DNA of 64,000 nucleotides from Photobacterium sanguinicancri (GCF_024346675.1 NZ_AP024851.1:248001-312000); one strand, 5' to 3'. Shown: positions 9,165 through 18,485, numbered from the stretch's first letter. Notes: a model not told the origin generated them from the letters alone. Made by a program: numbers and translations.

Positions 9165-9232
9165 CCCTTAGTCAGGTGCTTTCTGAGCGGCAGATAGTGG
9201 AATGATTATTGCGGCTAATCCGTAATAGTAAA

Positions 9233-9256
9233 AGAGAGGCCTTAGCCTCTCTTTTT
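9233..9256. terminator. Rho-independent terminator
   Basis: 8-bp stem AGAGAGGC/GCCTCTCT with a 4-nt loop and five T's. It lies between the convergent GGDEF and symporter genes and can serve both. Confidence 0.85.
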
Positions 9257-9280
9257 GATCACTATTAAAACATTCGGATT

Positions 9281-10618
9281 TTACTGGGTAGCAAGTACTC
9301 TGTTTTTTTGGAATACAAAACGCCAGATAAATAAAACAAATGCAATATAAGCTAAGCCAATCGCTAACGCGTGCCAGTGATAGCCTGAATACATAGCCAG
9401 CGGCATTAACGAAATAATAAAGATATCGGTAATAGAGCCAGGTACATAAGCGATTGCATAGTCATCTAACACCTTGCTCTTCATCTCCGGATCAACAATG
9501 CGCAGTAATGCGATACCCATCGCTACTGTACCGGTTAGCCAGCCCCAAGAGAAAATTCCTTTTTCAAACCAATTATCACCCATGATGCGTGGGGCAACCC
9601 AAAAGATAAGGAATAAGGTAAAGAGTACGCCACCTGTTGCGAGTACAGCCATTGGTGCAATGTACTGGACTAATACCGTTACCTTAATGGCTGAAATACC
9701 AAATACGATAAGGTAGTCGGTACTAATACCAGAGGCATGATGAAAAGCGCCATCACATAGATATTGTGATGCACCTGAACGCTGCGCAATCATACGAACG
9801 AACATACCGCCCAAGAAACCTGTTACAAAAGTTGGGATTTGTACTTTGTCATGGAACGACGACAGAAAATCAGCAGAAACATAAGAGAACGCCGTTACCA
9901 CAACAACTAGCGCAGCATGAATAGCGAAAGAATCAACAGACAGTGATGACATGGTTGATTTCATTGCCCAGCGCTGATCATTTTCCTGAATTAAGCCTTT
10001 GCGTTCATGCTGGTTCATGTTGGTAAAAGTACTGAATGTTTTGATCAAACCTAGCTTGAGTGCAACTTGCAAGATCAACATGCCAATAGCGATTGAGATG
10101 AAAATCCCAGCAGTGGCAAATGTTAAGCTAAGTGTAAAAGCATCTTCCCAGCCAAGGTTTGTGAAAATATCACCCACTACCGCAGAAGTACCATGGCCAC
10201 CCATAAAGCCCGCGGACATTGGAATACCAAAGGCAGGGTTTAGATCGGTAAATACAAAAGTTGCTAAGAACAAGCCAAACATGGCAGCAAATAACCACTG
10301 AGAAACAGATGCTACCTGGTTAAATGCCCACATGCTTCCTGCGCGCTTAGCCACAATTGAAGGGGATGGAACATCGGTTGCTAGACCAAGTGCAGAGAAC
10401 AGTGCCGCAGTCAGTAAACCAGCGTTGCTGGCGAAAGTGTCGCTCCAAGGTAACAGGTCTAAACCTGCTGAACCCAGCGCTAAACCTAAAATGCCTGCGA
10501 TTACCGCAGAAGGCAGGTACATACGCTGCAACAAAGTGATATGCACACGTAAAACCTTACCAAGAATCAACAGTCCGCCTGCAATCGCAAGATCAGATAG
10601 CATTAATCCGTTAGGCAT
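9281..10618 (-). CDS. GltS-family sodium/glutamate-type symporter
   Basis: Inner-membrane carrier of 445 residues with about 11-12 helices. SAGFMGGHGTSAVVGD corresponds to the conserved GGHGT loop of GltS, and a matching inverted half carries FGISAIKVTVLVQYIAPM. The family imports glutamate with sodium, but this member is distant from E. coli GltS, so the substrate is uncertain. The start is ATG 10618 with AGGAG 5 nt upstream; the open frame extends 43 codons further, but those residues are not GltS-like and overlap RNA hairpins. The gene follows an unusually structured leader. Confidence 0.85.
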   Translation of the reverse strand: MPNGLMLSDLAIAGGLLILGKVLRVHITLLQRMYLPSAVIAGILGLALGSAGLDLLPWSDTFASNAGLLTAALFSALGLATDVPSPSIVAKRAGSMWAFNQVASVSQWLFAAMFGLFLATFVFTDLNPAFGIPMSAGFMGGHGTSAVVGDIFTNLGWEDAFTLSLTFATAGIFISIAIGMLILQVALKLGLIKTFSTFTNMNQHERKGLIQENDQRWAMKSTMSSLSVDSFAIHAALVVVVTAFSYVSADFLSSFHDKVQIPTFVTGFLGGMFVRMIAQRSGASQYLCDGAFHHASGISTDYLIVFGISAIKVTVLVQYIAPMAVLATGGVLFTLFLIFWVAPRIMGDNWFEKGIFSWGWLTGTVAMGIALLRIVDPEMKSKVLDDYAIAYVPGSITDIFIISLMPLAMYSGYHWHALAIGLAYIAFVLFIWRFVFQKNRVLATQ

Positions 10619-10840
10619 AAAAACTCCTATCGTATAGAGAACGCAAAGTCGCAATAAGCGACGTAGATGCACGACAATGAATGACATGCAAAAACACGTA
10701 TTATTGAATGTGTTGGTGAGTACGGGCGAGTCCTGCCGGTCAGCCAACTGAGTGGCAGAATCTTACTGATTCTGCGAGAGTCGGTACGAAAGTACCAAAA
10801 TTGATATGTTGAGCGTGATGAGGTTCCGATCCTCATCTGA
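10619..10840 (-). ncRNA. Candidate structured 5' leader of the GltS-type gene
   Basis: Several hairpins crowd the 220 bp before the symporter start: 10817-10837 (7-bp stem GATGAGG/CCTCATC), 10783-10796 (GGTAC/GTACC, 4-nt loop), 10755-10775 (8-bp stem GCAGAATC/GATTCTGC) and 10648-10662 (GTCGC/GCGAC). A further stem at 10733-10758 (CTGCC/GGCAG enclosing TCAG/CTGA) shares bases 10755-10758 with the third hairpin, so the two exclude each other. The ribosome site AGGAG follows at 10624-10628. This could be a riboswitch or other cis-regulatory RNA; I match it to no known class. Confidence 0.4.
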
Positions 10841-11182
10841 TATTCGTACAGCTTAGAACTATTGTACGGTATGGAGTAAATGCTCAATTCACTCTGTGCG
10901 CGGATATTAATCAAAAAATCACCGCAAATCAAACAGGATTGATTGTAATGATGAATAATTTCAATCGAAAGCGATGGCTTAATGTATTTTAGGCATTTTA
11001 AATTTATGAAGATAAAACACTAAGTCTTTCTATTATTGGTGCTTTTGGGTTTTTATGATGACTTTAGCTGATTCCACTTCTGTTCTTAGTTAAGAGTATC
11101 AAAACTAAAATTAAATTAAGCATAACTTACTAGTTAAATGACGGTAGGCTAAAGTTTGTCCATTTTTTGCAAAGGAAAACCG
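10841..11182. other. Divergent intergenic region
   Basis: Upstream region shared by the GltS-type gene (minus) and the MFS gene (plus). It is AT-rich, with no coding frame I would support. AAAGGA at 11171-11176 is the ribosome site of the MFS gene. Specific promoters could not be assigned. Confidence 0.5.
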
Positions 11183-12502
11183 ATGTCTGCACCTCCAAGT
11201 TCAACAAGTGAAGAGCTAAATTCAGATGCGAAATTAAAAAATAGTGTCCCTATAGCTGATGATGAGCCGTTGTTAAAGTGGTCGCGCTTATCTCATTTTA
11301 CCCCAACGGTATGGACTGTACTCATAGGTACGTTAATGGCTCGTACGAGCTATTTCATGGCGTGGCCATTTTTGATTGTAATTCTGTATAAGGAATATCA
11401 TGCGGATGCGATCACCGTAGGGGCAATGCTCGCCTCTTCTGCAGTATTAGGCGTGTTTGCAGGGTTATATTCAGGATTTCTCTCTGACAAATTTGGCCGA
11501 AAGTGGGTAATGATTAGCGGTTGTATGGTGGCAGCATTTTGCTATGCAGGGATTGGATTTGCTGATTCATTATGGCAGTTTTTCGTTCTTATTATGTGCT
11601 GCGGTTTGATGAGACCGATGATCGAAGCGCCTGCAAAAGCCGTGATCAGCGATAATTTAACAAACTTAAAAGACCGTGAGTTGGCAATGAATGTTCGTTA
11701 TTTCATTATTAACCTCGGCGGGGCTATTGGACCGCTAATTGGTATTACGTTAGCAGTAAACCAGCCCCAAGTACTGTTTGTGGTGACTGGGTGTGTCTAT
11801 GTCCTATTTAGCTTGCTGTACTGGAATTGTTTTCGCCAATACCCAGAAGTGAAGCATCAACGCTCGGCTGAAGTCATGCACTTTGGCAGAACATTACGGG
11901 TTGTATTAAAAGACCGATTATTCGTTAAATTGCTGATTGCCAACATCATCATGATGTTTGTGTATGGGCAGTATGAATCTTCAATACCTCAAATTATTGT
12001 GCGGTCAGGCTTAGATAATGCCGCATTTTTTGTCAGTGCATTAGTGATGGTAAATACCTGCACGATCATACTTTTTCAATTCCCTATTTTACGATTATTG
12101 CAGCGTTTCCCGTTATTTACCCGTAGCCAAATAGGAATGGGATTAATGGCAATGTCGCAAGTGGGATTTTTAATGGTGCCTGTGGATTGGCCGGTAGGCT
12201 GGTTGATTGCGTGTTTCATCTTAAGTCTTGGTGAGGTTATAGCGTTTCCTACACTTAATGTTCAGATAGATAAATTGGCACCTGCGCATTTACGTGGGAG
12301 CTACTTTGGTGCCGCTGCTATTTATTCTTTAGGCTTTGCACTGGCACCTTTGGTCGGCGGCATTATGATTCAGGCGTACGGCGCAAGTGAGCTGTTTATT
12401 TTATGCTTGGGAGCTTGTGCAGTAATGATGATTCTGTACCGTGCGGTGAGTAAGAGTGAAAGCGAGAAAGCGTTAGACGCGAAAGTTGCACCTGAATGTT
12501 AA
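11183..12502 (+). CDS. MFS transporter
   Basis: Major facilitator of 439 residues with 12 predicted helices. The loop between helices 2 and 3 carries the family signature SDKFGRKWVM, and helix 5 has the NLGGAIGPLIG pattern found in drug:proton antiporters. That points to multidrug or small-molecule export, similar to MdtH-type carriers, but the substrate is unknown. ATG 11183 is chosen for its AAAGGA ribosome site; the frame opens earlier at 11156 without support. The N-terminal 40 residues are polar and acidic. Confidence 0.9.
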   Translation: MSAPPSSTSEELNSDAKLKNSVPIADDEPLLKWSRLSHFTPTVWTVLIGTLMARTSYFMAWPFLIVILYKEYHADAITVGAMLASSAVLGVFAGLYSGFLSDKFGRKWVMISGCMVAAFCYAGIGFADSLWQFFVLIMCCGLMRPMIEAPAKAVISDNLTNLKDRELAMNVRYFIINLGGAIGPLIGITLAVNQPQVLFVVTGCVYVLFSLLYWNCFRQYPEVKHQRSAEVMHFGRTLRVVLKDRLFVKLLIANIIMMFVYGQYESSIPQIIVRSGLDNAAFFVSALVMVNTCTIILFQFPILRLLQRFPLFTRSQIGMGLMAMSQVGFLMVPVDWPVGWLIACFILSLGEVIAFPTLNVQIDKLAPAHLRGSYFGAAAIYSLGFALAPLVGGIMIQAYGASELFILCLGACAVMMILYRAVSKSESEKALDAKVAPEC

Positions 12503-12530
12503 CAGTACTTTTCGTCTGCGAGTATGCCTA

Positions 12531-12570
12531 GAAGCCACATAGCCCCAGAATAGGTGGGGGATGTGGCTTC
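12531..12570. terminator. Candidate bidirectional terminator
   Basis: 10-bp perfect stem GAAGCCACAT/ATGTGGCTTC enclosing a second CCCC/GGGG pairing, between the convergent MFS and lipoprotein genes. T-tracts are weak on both sides, so termination may be partial. Confidence 0.6.
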
Positions 12571-12584
12571 ATTGTTAGGTATAT

Positions 12585-13655
12585 TTACCGCGTTGACTCG
12601 GAGACCTGCTGCTCCGTACGCCAAGTCAGTAGCGGAAGCTTGCTGGTGTTGACCGTTAGTTTGCCATCTTGGTTAAAGAGTACTAGCGCAGTATCTTGTC
12701 TTTGGTATGGCATCAGGTCGAGTTCTACTGCGTAGTTGATATTTGAGTTTTGTAATTTGCAGATATCAAGGAAAGACTGCTTAGTTGCGTCATTTGGCTT
12801 GCTGAAGGGGGTATCTGCGGGCAATGTACTTTCATCCAGTGTTAGTCCAACCAATAGCGTTTTACTGGATACTTGCTTTGGTAAAGCGCCTTTTACAAAA
12901 TGGCTGAGGTCGGTGTTCTTTTGAGCCTCAACAAGCTCGGTATTGAAGTAAGGATCACTGTTATTGGTGATGACTGCAATACAAGCTGTGAGCGCATCGC
13001 TTTGAACATTATTGTGAGTCAATCGATTGATGATAGCGACTTTACCTGCCTTATCCCAATAATCTGCAAGCGTTACTTTTCCTGTTTTGTAACTGCTATC
13101 AACAAAAAGACGGAACATGCTTTTTTGGTAACCGAACTGATTACTATCGGGGTCGGTTGAAGTTGGGGCGAAGAAGTAATGTGCTTTAGCATCACGGTAA
13201 TGTTGGTATGTGACCTTATCTGTCCGCTGGCTTGCATCAGCAGTGTACGATAGCGTAATACTCACTTCTTGGGTATTACTACCGTAACTCTGTAGGGCAA
13301 ATTGATGACCGTTTACTTGTGTGTCAGATTTTTCTTGGCGAATATCATAGTGACGGAAAATTGCAGATGATTGGTTTTCGATAGATATCCTTACTGGGGA
13401 GGTTGAAGATATATCTGTGCGTTCGTTAACAAAGCTAAAGCGAAAAGGGGTATAACCATCAAGGATAGGGGCTGCTTTATCATTTGCTATGCCTGTTGCT
13501 AGGCTAAATGCACCATTTTTAACTTGGGGCTTCACTGGCGGGATCGGTTTTGTGCTAGAACCGGCGCCAGAGCCATTACCGTCACTACTGCCTCCACCGC
13601 AACCCGTGAGCATGGTTGCTAAAATGATTGATGTGGCTAGATACTTTACTTTCAT
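12585..13655 (-). CDS. Predicted lipoprotein
   Basis: Protein of 356 residues with a lipoprotein signal peptide. The lipobox LTGC puts the lipidated Cys at 19, followed by a Gly/Ser-rich linker (GGGSSDGNGSG) and a proline-rich segment. Residue +2 after the Cys is Gly, not Asp, so outer-membrane sorting is expected. The mature part looks like a beta-rich domain with two internal cysteines (AVI-flanked CIAVIT, and DICKLQ). No family recognised. It is monocistronic and convergent with the MFS gene. Confidence 0.8.
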   Translation of the reverse strand: MKVKYLATSIILATMLTGCGGGSSDGNGSGAGSSTKPIPPVKPQVKNGAFSLATGIANDKAAPILDGYTPFRFSFVNERTDISSTSPVRISIENQSSAIFRHYDIRQEKSDTQVNGHQFALQSYGSNTQEVSITLSYTADASQRTDKVTYQHYRDAKAHYFFAPTSTDPDSNQFGYQKSMFRLFVDSSYKTGKVTLADYWDKAGKVAIINRLTHNNVQSDALTACIAVITNNSDPYFNTELVEAQKNTDLSHFVKGALPKQVSSKTLLVGLTLDESTLPADTPFSKPNDATKQSFLDICKLQNSNINYAVELDLMPYQRQDTALVLFNQDGKLTVNTSKLPLLTWRTEQQVSESTR

Positions 13656-13820
13656 TGGTTAAATCTCGTAATAATTGTGGCTGCATTTTAATTTGAACGG
13701 TGTTTTTTATCAATGAAAGAGTGCTTTCGATTTGCTGTGTTCAATGGTTTTAGCCCTAAATAGTAAAAGTGTGATTTGTTGATATTGAAGCGGTACGGTA
13801 GGGAAGTGCAGTATTCATGT

Positions 13821-13849
13821 GTAAAAAAGCCCGCTATAAAAGCGGGCTT
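13821..13849 (-). terminator. Rho-independent terminator of the BCCT gene
   Basis: 9-bp stem AAGCCCGCT/AGCGGGCTT with a 4-nt loop. Read on the minus strand it is followed by six T's, 40 bp after the BCCT stop codon. Confidence 0.88.
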
Positions 13850-13887
13850 AAGAAGCTATATGCTAACCCGTTAAGGGTTATATATGC

Positions 13888-15471
13888 TTAGCGAACGTTT
13901 TCTGCCATAGCAGCAACAGGTGCTGTTGAAGCACAATTTTCGCTTTTTTCAGTACGTTTCTGTTGTGCTGCATGCATTTTCACTACAGCAATAGGGCCTG
14001 TAACGAAGGTTACTGCAACCAAGAAAGAAACAGGTACCGCTGTAATAACGATGAATGACTGAAGTGCATTCAATCCGCCATCACCCGCAATAAGTAAGAC
14101 GCCAGCCACAACACCCATCATGATAGCCCAGAATAGACGCTGAACTTTAGATGGTTCTTTATCGCCAGATACAGCCATCGCAATGGAATAGGCCATGGAG
14201 TCACCTGTGGTCGCCACAAAAGTAGTGGTTAGTACAAGGAATGCTGGGATAAGCAGAGTGCTAAATGGCAGCTGAGCTAAAGATGCAAGCAGTACTGCTG
14301 GTAAACCGCCTTCATTTAATGGACCTGAAATACTACCAGGGTTCGCTAATTCAAGACCAATACCCGTACCACCAAGTACAGAGAACCAGAAGTTAGTCGC
14401 AATAGGCGCAGCCACAGCAACGGTTAGGATTAGTTCACGAACACTACGACCTTTAGAAATACGAGCAATGAAGATCGCCATCATAGGTGCGAAACCAATG
14501 AACCAGCCCCAGAAGAACCATGTCCACCATGAGTTCCAGCTTGGGTTAGAAGAACTTAGGCTCATTTCTGGTAGGTTTTGGATGTAGTGGCCAAATGCTA
14601 AACCAAACTGCTCAAAGATGAAGCCCGTCGGACCTAACACCAAAATAGCAAGAAGTAGTGTACATGCACCAATTACATTCATACGACTTAGCCATTGAAG
14701 GCCTTTGTCCATGCCTGTGAAAGCTGAAACAGAGTAAATTGCGACTACACCTGCCAGAATCATCATTTGGGTGAATATTGAGTTCTCCATGCCTGTTAGT
14801 ACAGTCAGGCTGTAACCTAACTGAGTCGCAAGGAAACCGATTGGACCAATAGTACCTGCCGCAACGGCAATGATAGAACAAGAATCGATCACTGAACCAA
14901 ACCAGTGATTTTCAAGCTTGTTACCTAGAATAGGGTAAAGCAGGGCACGAGGTCGTAATTTAACACCGCACTGGTAGTGGGCGTACATCAATACAATTGT
15001 GCTTAGAGTGCCAAGAACGGCCCATGCAAGGAAACCCCAGTGCATGAAACTTTGGCTTAAGGCTGGGGTAACGGCGGCTGCAGTGCTGCCCTCTACGCCA
15101 GGAAAACTTGGTGAAGGAGTAATAAAGTGGAAGATTGGCTCTGCCGCAGACCAGAATACACCACCGCCCGCAAGCAGGGTACACATGATCATAGCTACCC
15201 AACGAAATGTACCAATCGTTGGCTTGGACTCACCACCCATTTTTACTTTGCCGTAGCGGCTTGCTGCAATGATAAGCGCTAGAGCAAAGTTCATGATCAT
15301 TAAGCATTGCCACCAATAACCGAAAGTCGCCGATGCTGAAGTAAACATTGACTGGATCGCAGAGGTGAAAGTGGACAGATCAAAAAGGGCTGCAAGTATA
15401 AATAAGAGGATAAATCCAATTGTTAGTGTTGGAACAAGTTTGTCGCTAGTTTTGTGACTAATCGTAGACAT
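13888..15471 (-). CDS. BCCT-family (betaine/carnitine/choline) transporter
   Basis: Secondary carrier of 527 residues with 12 helices that typically imports trimethylammonium osmolytes with Na+ or H+. Family signatures are present: GGGVFWSAAEPIFHF in helix 3, and WWTWFFWGWFIGFAPMMAIF followed by ARISKGRSVRE, the conserved BCCT helix 8 tryptophan box and amphipathic helix. The C-terminal tail is short, unlike osmosensing BetP. ATG 15471 is used. Its role is probably osmoprotectant uptake, in keeping with a marine host. A separate terminator lies downstream and a possible operator upstream. Confidence 0.95.
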   Translation of the reverse strand: MSTISHKTSDKLVPTLTIGFILLFILAALFDLSTFTSAIQSMFTSASATFGYWWQCLMIMNFALALIIAASRYGKVKMGGESKPTIGTFRWVAMIMCTLLAGGGVFWSAAEPIFHFITPSPSFPGVEGSTAAAVTPALSQSFMHWGFLAWAVLGTLSTIVLMYAHYQCGVKLRPRALLYPILGNKLENHWFGSVIDSCSIIAVAAGTIGPIGFLATQLGYSLTVLTGMENSIFTQMMILAGVVAIYSVSAFTGMDKGLQWLSRMNVIGACTLLLAILVLGPTGFIFEQFGLAFGHYIQNLPEMSLSSSNPSWNSWWTWFFWGWFIGFAPMMAIFIARISKGRSVRELILTVAVAAPIATNFWFSVLGGTGIGLELANPGSISGPLNEGGLPAVLLASLAQLPFSTLLIPAFLVLTTTFVATTGDSMAYSIAMAVSGDKEPSKVQRLFWAIMMGVVAGVLLIAGDGGLNALQSFIVITAVPVSFLVAVTFVTGPIAVVKMHAAQQKRTEKSENCASTAPVAAMAENVR

Positions 15472-15962
15472 AAATATCTCACAGTATGCGTGAGGGAAGA
15501 GACTCTACCAGCTTGAATCATGAAAAACCAGTCAAAAATGTTTCGTGTACGAAATAAATGATAAGGATTTAGTGTGATGGTAATCACTATTGTAAATCGA
15601 TATTTCACAGGCATATTAAAGGTTTAACCAATCATAATTGCAGTGTATTGGCTTTTTTTATTGAGGTTTTTCCGTGGGTTAATTCTTTTTTATTTTATGA
15701 GTGGCTATGTAATCACAGAGTTTGAAGGGGGATGCCATTATGCAATTATATGTATCGTTGTTTTTACCTCTAATGAGTTAGATACAACACAAATTGAGAT
15801 CGAAGTGAATGAGTGAATAATTTTACAAAAAGGTGTGTTTATTTTGACATGCATAACTAAGAGGCGGAGAAAACAATCCGCCTCATTTCACCACACTGTA
15901 TATAGAGGGGTGCGTGGTAAAAGATGGATGCGTCGAGTTAATAGTTGCAAGATCTGTTGAGT
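15472..15962. other. Intergenic region upstream of the BCCT gene, 491 bp
   Basis: Lies between two minus-strand genes. It holds the BCCT promoter region with an inverted repeat at 15541-15554, described separately, and then about 350 bp of AT-rich sequence in which I see no coding frame or strong hairpin. Confidence 0.5.
15541..15554. promoter_or_regulatory. Inverted repeat, possible operator of the BCCT gene
   Basis: TTTCGTGTACGAAA: 6-bp arms TTTCGT/ACGAAA with a 2-bp centre, 70 bp upstream of the BCCT start. The position and symmetry suit a dimeric repressor. Which regulator binds is unknown. Confidence 0.4.
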
Positions 15963-16208
15963 TTACGAAGTAGGTTGTTCGATTTCATAAATGGCTTCAC
16001 GGATATCATCAAGACGGCGATCCAGAATAGCTTGCGCATCATATAAGCCTTGATTATAGAAATGCGCCCCCATCTCTTTGGCAATAAAGTCGAGTAAGAA
16101 TTCACCGTCAAACTGCGCTAACTCATGATCGAGTTCTTGGCTAAAGTATTTTTGAAGCTTTGAGACCAGTACTTCTTTCTGGTCTCGAGTCAGTTTAATT
16201 GCGCTCAT
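15963..16208 (-). CDS. DUF2164 family protein
   Basis: Protein of 81 residues beginning MSAIKLTRDQKE. The core FDGEFLLDFIAKEMG, then FYNQGLYDAQAIL and a tail EAIYEIEQPT, is the recognisable DUF2164 pattern. Soluble and helical; function unknown. Start 16208 has GGAGA 8 nt upstream; the frame extends 15 codons further without support. Transcribed away from the DUF808 gene. Confidence 0.9.
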   Translation of the reverse strand: MSAIKLTRDQKEVLVSKLQKYFSQELDHELAQFDGEFLLDFIAKEMGAHFYNQGLYDAQAILDRRLDDIREAIYEIEQPTS

Positions 16209-16361
16209 GGTTTTGTTTCTCCGATCATTTGCTTGAAAGCTATTACGAGACAATGGGTTGTGACGTTTTTACCGTCGTCACCATAACGTAGCTATTTGTA
16301 AAATATCAGGTGTAGGTTCATTATCAATGGTGTTTCGCCATTTTATAGTGAGGTAAATACC

Positions 16362-17285
16362 TTGGCTGGACTCAGTTTATTAACATTGTTAGACGATATC
16401 GCCAGCGTGTTGGATGATGTTGCCGTAATGACAAAGGTTGCAGCGCGGAAAACCGCGGGGGTACTTGGTGATGATCTTGCGCTAAATGCCCAACAAGTCT
16501 CAGGTGTACGGGCTGAAAGAGAAATTCCTGTCGTGTGGGCCGTTGCTAAAGGCTCTTTTCGCAATAAGCTGATATTAGTCCCTGCAGCGTTGCTGATTAG
16601 TGCTATTGCACCATGGCTAATCACGCCTATGTTGGTCGTTGGCGGCCTATATCTTTGCTTTGAAGGTGCAGAGAAAATTGCGGAGAAATGGTTTCATTCA
16701 CAGCCTGATGACCAAGTTCCGATCTCACAAGTCGACAGTCAGCGCGTAGAACAACAAGAAGATATAGATGTTGCAGATTTTGAACGTAAGAAAATAGCGG
16801 GTGCAATAAGAACTGATTTCATACTATCTGCAGAAATTATTGTGATTGCATTAGGCACAGTGCAAGGACAGGTATTTTTGACGCAGCTGGCGGTAGTGAG
16901 TTTAATTGCTATTGTAATGACAATCGGCGTCTATGGCTTAGTTGCTGGCATTGTGAAGCTGGATGATGCGGGTTTCTATCTAGTTGCTAATAGCAAAACG
17001 GGTTCTTTTAAAAATACATTTGGCCAGGGGCTTGTTCAGCTTGCCCCTCATTTAATGAGAGCGCTTGGGGTTATTGGCACAATTGCCATGTTTCTTGTTG
17101 GTGGGGGTATTATTATGCATAGTATTCCACAGTCACATGATTGGCTACATACCTTAATTAGCATGCTTCCAGACTCAACGCTTATTACAGTGCTGCTGCC
17201 TTCTGTGGTTAACGGCATGGTAGGGGTACTTTCTGGTATCTTGGTACTATTGATTGTAGATTTAGCTAAGAAGCTAAGAAGCTAA
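16362..17285 (+). CDS. DUF808 (YedI-type) inner-membrane protein
   Basis: Membrane protein of 307 residues with about six to eight helices. The N-terminus MAGLSLLTLLDD, followed by KTAGVLGDDLALNAQQVSG, closely resembles E. coli YedI, which supports the TTG start at 16362 (GAGG 8 nt upstream). LYLCFEGAEKI is also conserved. Function unknown. The last codons and the stop lie inside an 8-bp tandem repeat that continues past the gene end. Confidence 0.92.
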   Translation: MAGLSLLTLLDDIASVLDDVAVMTKVAARKTAGVLGDDLALNAQQVSGVRAEREIPVVWAVAKGSFRNKLILVPAALLISAIAPWLITPMLVVGGLYLCFEGAEKIAEKWFHSQPDDQVPISQVDSQRVEQQEDIDVADFERKKIAGAIRTDFILSAEIIVIALGTVQGQVFLTQLAVVSLIAIVMTIGVYGLVAGIVKLDDAGFYLVANSKTGSFKNTFGQGLVQLAPHLMRALGVIGTIAMFLVGGGIIMHSIPQSHDWLHTLISMLPDSTLITVLLPSVVNGMVGVLSGILVLLIVDLAKKLRS

Positions 17286-17296
17286 GAAGCTAAGAA
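17265..17296 (+). repeat. Four tandem copies of an 8-bp unit
   Basis: GCTAAGAA is repeated four times without error, with a partial fifth copy (GTTAG). The stop codon of the DUF808 gene falls in the third copy. Because of the reading phase, two or three copies give the same C-terminus (AKKLRS then stop). Confidence 0.9.
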
Positions 17297-17308
17297 GTTA
17301 GACATAAA

Positions 17309-17343
17309 AAAGCCGATGCAGTGTAGACCGCATCGGCTTTTCT
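17309..17343. terminator. Bidirectional rho-independent terminator
   Basis: 11-bp stem AAAGCCGATGC/GCATCGGCTTT with a 10-nt loop, flanked by A-run and T-run, between the convergent DUF808 and YebC-like genes. Confidence 0.9.
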
Positions 17344-17367
17344 AATTATGTCGTGAGTTGTGCTGAA

Positions 17368-18090
17368 TTAATCAGGCATCTCAGCATTGTGGTAAACGTT
17401 CTGAACGTCATCACAATCGTTTAGTGCATCAAGGAATTTCTCGAATGCGGCAATATCGTCACCTGAGATTTCAGTCATTGTTTGTGGAACAAATGAAATC
17501 TCTTCAACATCGATGTTGGTGTCAGGCATTGTAGCTGCAAGCGCATTCTTCACCTTGAAGAATTCAGTGTGCGGTGCGTAAACAGTAATTACGCCGTCTT
17601 CACACTCGATGTCAGTAACATCTGCATCTTCCATCATTAGGTTTTCTAGAACGGCTTCATCGTCGTCACCTGCAAATTGGAAAACAGCTTGGTGTTCAAA
17701 CATGTGGCCAACTGTACCTGGGCCACCAATTTTTGCGTTGTTCTTAACAAACGCTTGGCGAACATCCATGAAAGTACGGTTGTTGTTGTCGGTAAGACAA
17801 TCAACGATAACCATGCAGTTACCTGGTCCGAAACCCTCGTAGCGCGCAGTAGAAAAATCTTCACCAGCACCACCTTTGGCCTTATCGAGTGCTTTCTCGA
17901 TAACATGGCTTGGCACCTGATCTTTTTTGGCTTTTTCTATCAAACGCTTGAGTGAAAGGTTGCTGTCTGGGTCTAGGCTACCGTTTTTAGCACAGACGTA
18001 GATCTCTTTACCGTATTTTGAGTAAACCTTGATCTTTGCGCCAGCCGTTTTTGCCATTGACAATTTGCGTACTTCGAATTTTCTTCCCAT
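17368..18090 (-). CDS. YebC/PmpR-family protein (paralog clade)
   Basis: Protein of 240 residues with the full TACO1/YebC fold: an N-terminal domain ([26 protein letters not shown]), then [39 protein letters not shown] and the acidic C-terminal domain ending DDVQNVYHN. The N-terminus [17 protein letters not shown] identifies the paralog clade that includes E. coli YeeN and, from memory, V. cholerae VCA0006, not the ruvC-linked YebC. YebC-type proteins have been described as DNA-binding regulators and as factors that relieve ribosome stalling; which applies to this clade is unclear. Confidence 0.93.
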   Translation of the reverse strand: MGRKFEVRKLSMAKTAGAKIKVYSKYGKEIYVCAKNGSLDPDSNLSLKRLIEKAKKDQVPSHVIEKALDKAKGGAGEDFSTARYEGFGPGNCMVIVDCLTDNNNRTFMDVRQAFVKNNAKIGGPGTVGHMFEHQAVFQFAGDDDEAVLENLMMEDADVTDIECEDGVITVYAPHTEFFKVKNALAATMPDTNIDVEEISFVPQTMTEISGDDIAAFEKFLDALNDCDDVQNVYHNAEMPD

Positions 18091-18353
18091 GGGGAAACTC
18101 TCTATCTTTGTTTATTACATAGTTGTCGCGATTTTATCAGTTAGTAGGTGAGAAAGGCTAGTCTCAACCAGTAACTAACTGCGATTAGCATGACAAATAG
18201 CAATTTTTGTGAAATTGATAAGAACGAAGTAAAGATAATAGCCTAGAAGGCTGAAATTTAAGCACTTATTGTGATTGTATTGCAGAGTTAGCGACAAATT
18301 TGTGAAAAATGGTAGTTAACGCGCATATTATAGACAATTGAGCATTTTAGGGG

Positions 18354-18382
18354 TTTACAGCTAACAATTATGAACGTATTAT
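18354..18382 (+). promoter_or_regulatory. Sigma-70 promoter of tRNA-Ser
   Basis: TTTACA at 18354-18359, a 17-bp spacer, TATTAT at 18377-18382, then a GC-rich discriminator (CGCCGC). The tRNA begins 14 bp after the -10. The GC-rich discriminator is typical of stably expressed, stringently controlled RNA genes. The rest of the gap 18091-18395 shows no gene. Confidence 0.8.
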
Positions 18383-18395
18383 TCGCCGCACTTAC

Positions 18396-18485
18396 GGAGA
18401 GATGGCTGAGTGGTCGAAAGCACCGGTCTTGAAAACCGGCGGCGGTTTATCCCGTCCTAGGGTTCAAATCCCTATCTCTCCGCCA
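18396..18485 (+). tRNA. tRNA-Ser (anticodon TGA)
   Basis: 90-nt class II tRNA with a 7-bp acceptor GGAGAGA/TCTCTCC, the anticodon loop CTTGAAA giving TGA, a long variable arm, a T-loop GGTTCAAATCC and an encoded CCA. It reads UCA and UCG codons. Confidence 0.97.

Noticed and set aside
10627..10932. 101-codon open frame on the minus strand in the symporter leader
   Set aside because: It starts with TTG without a ribosome site, matches no family and runs through several perfect hairpins; the RNA-structure explanation is better.
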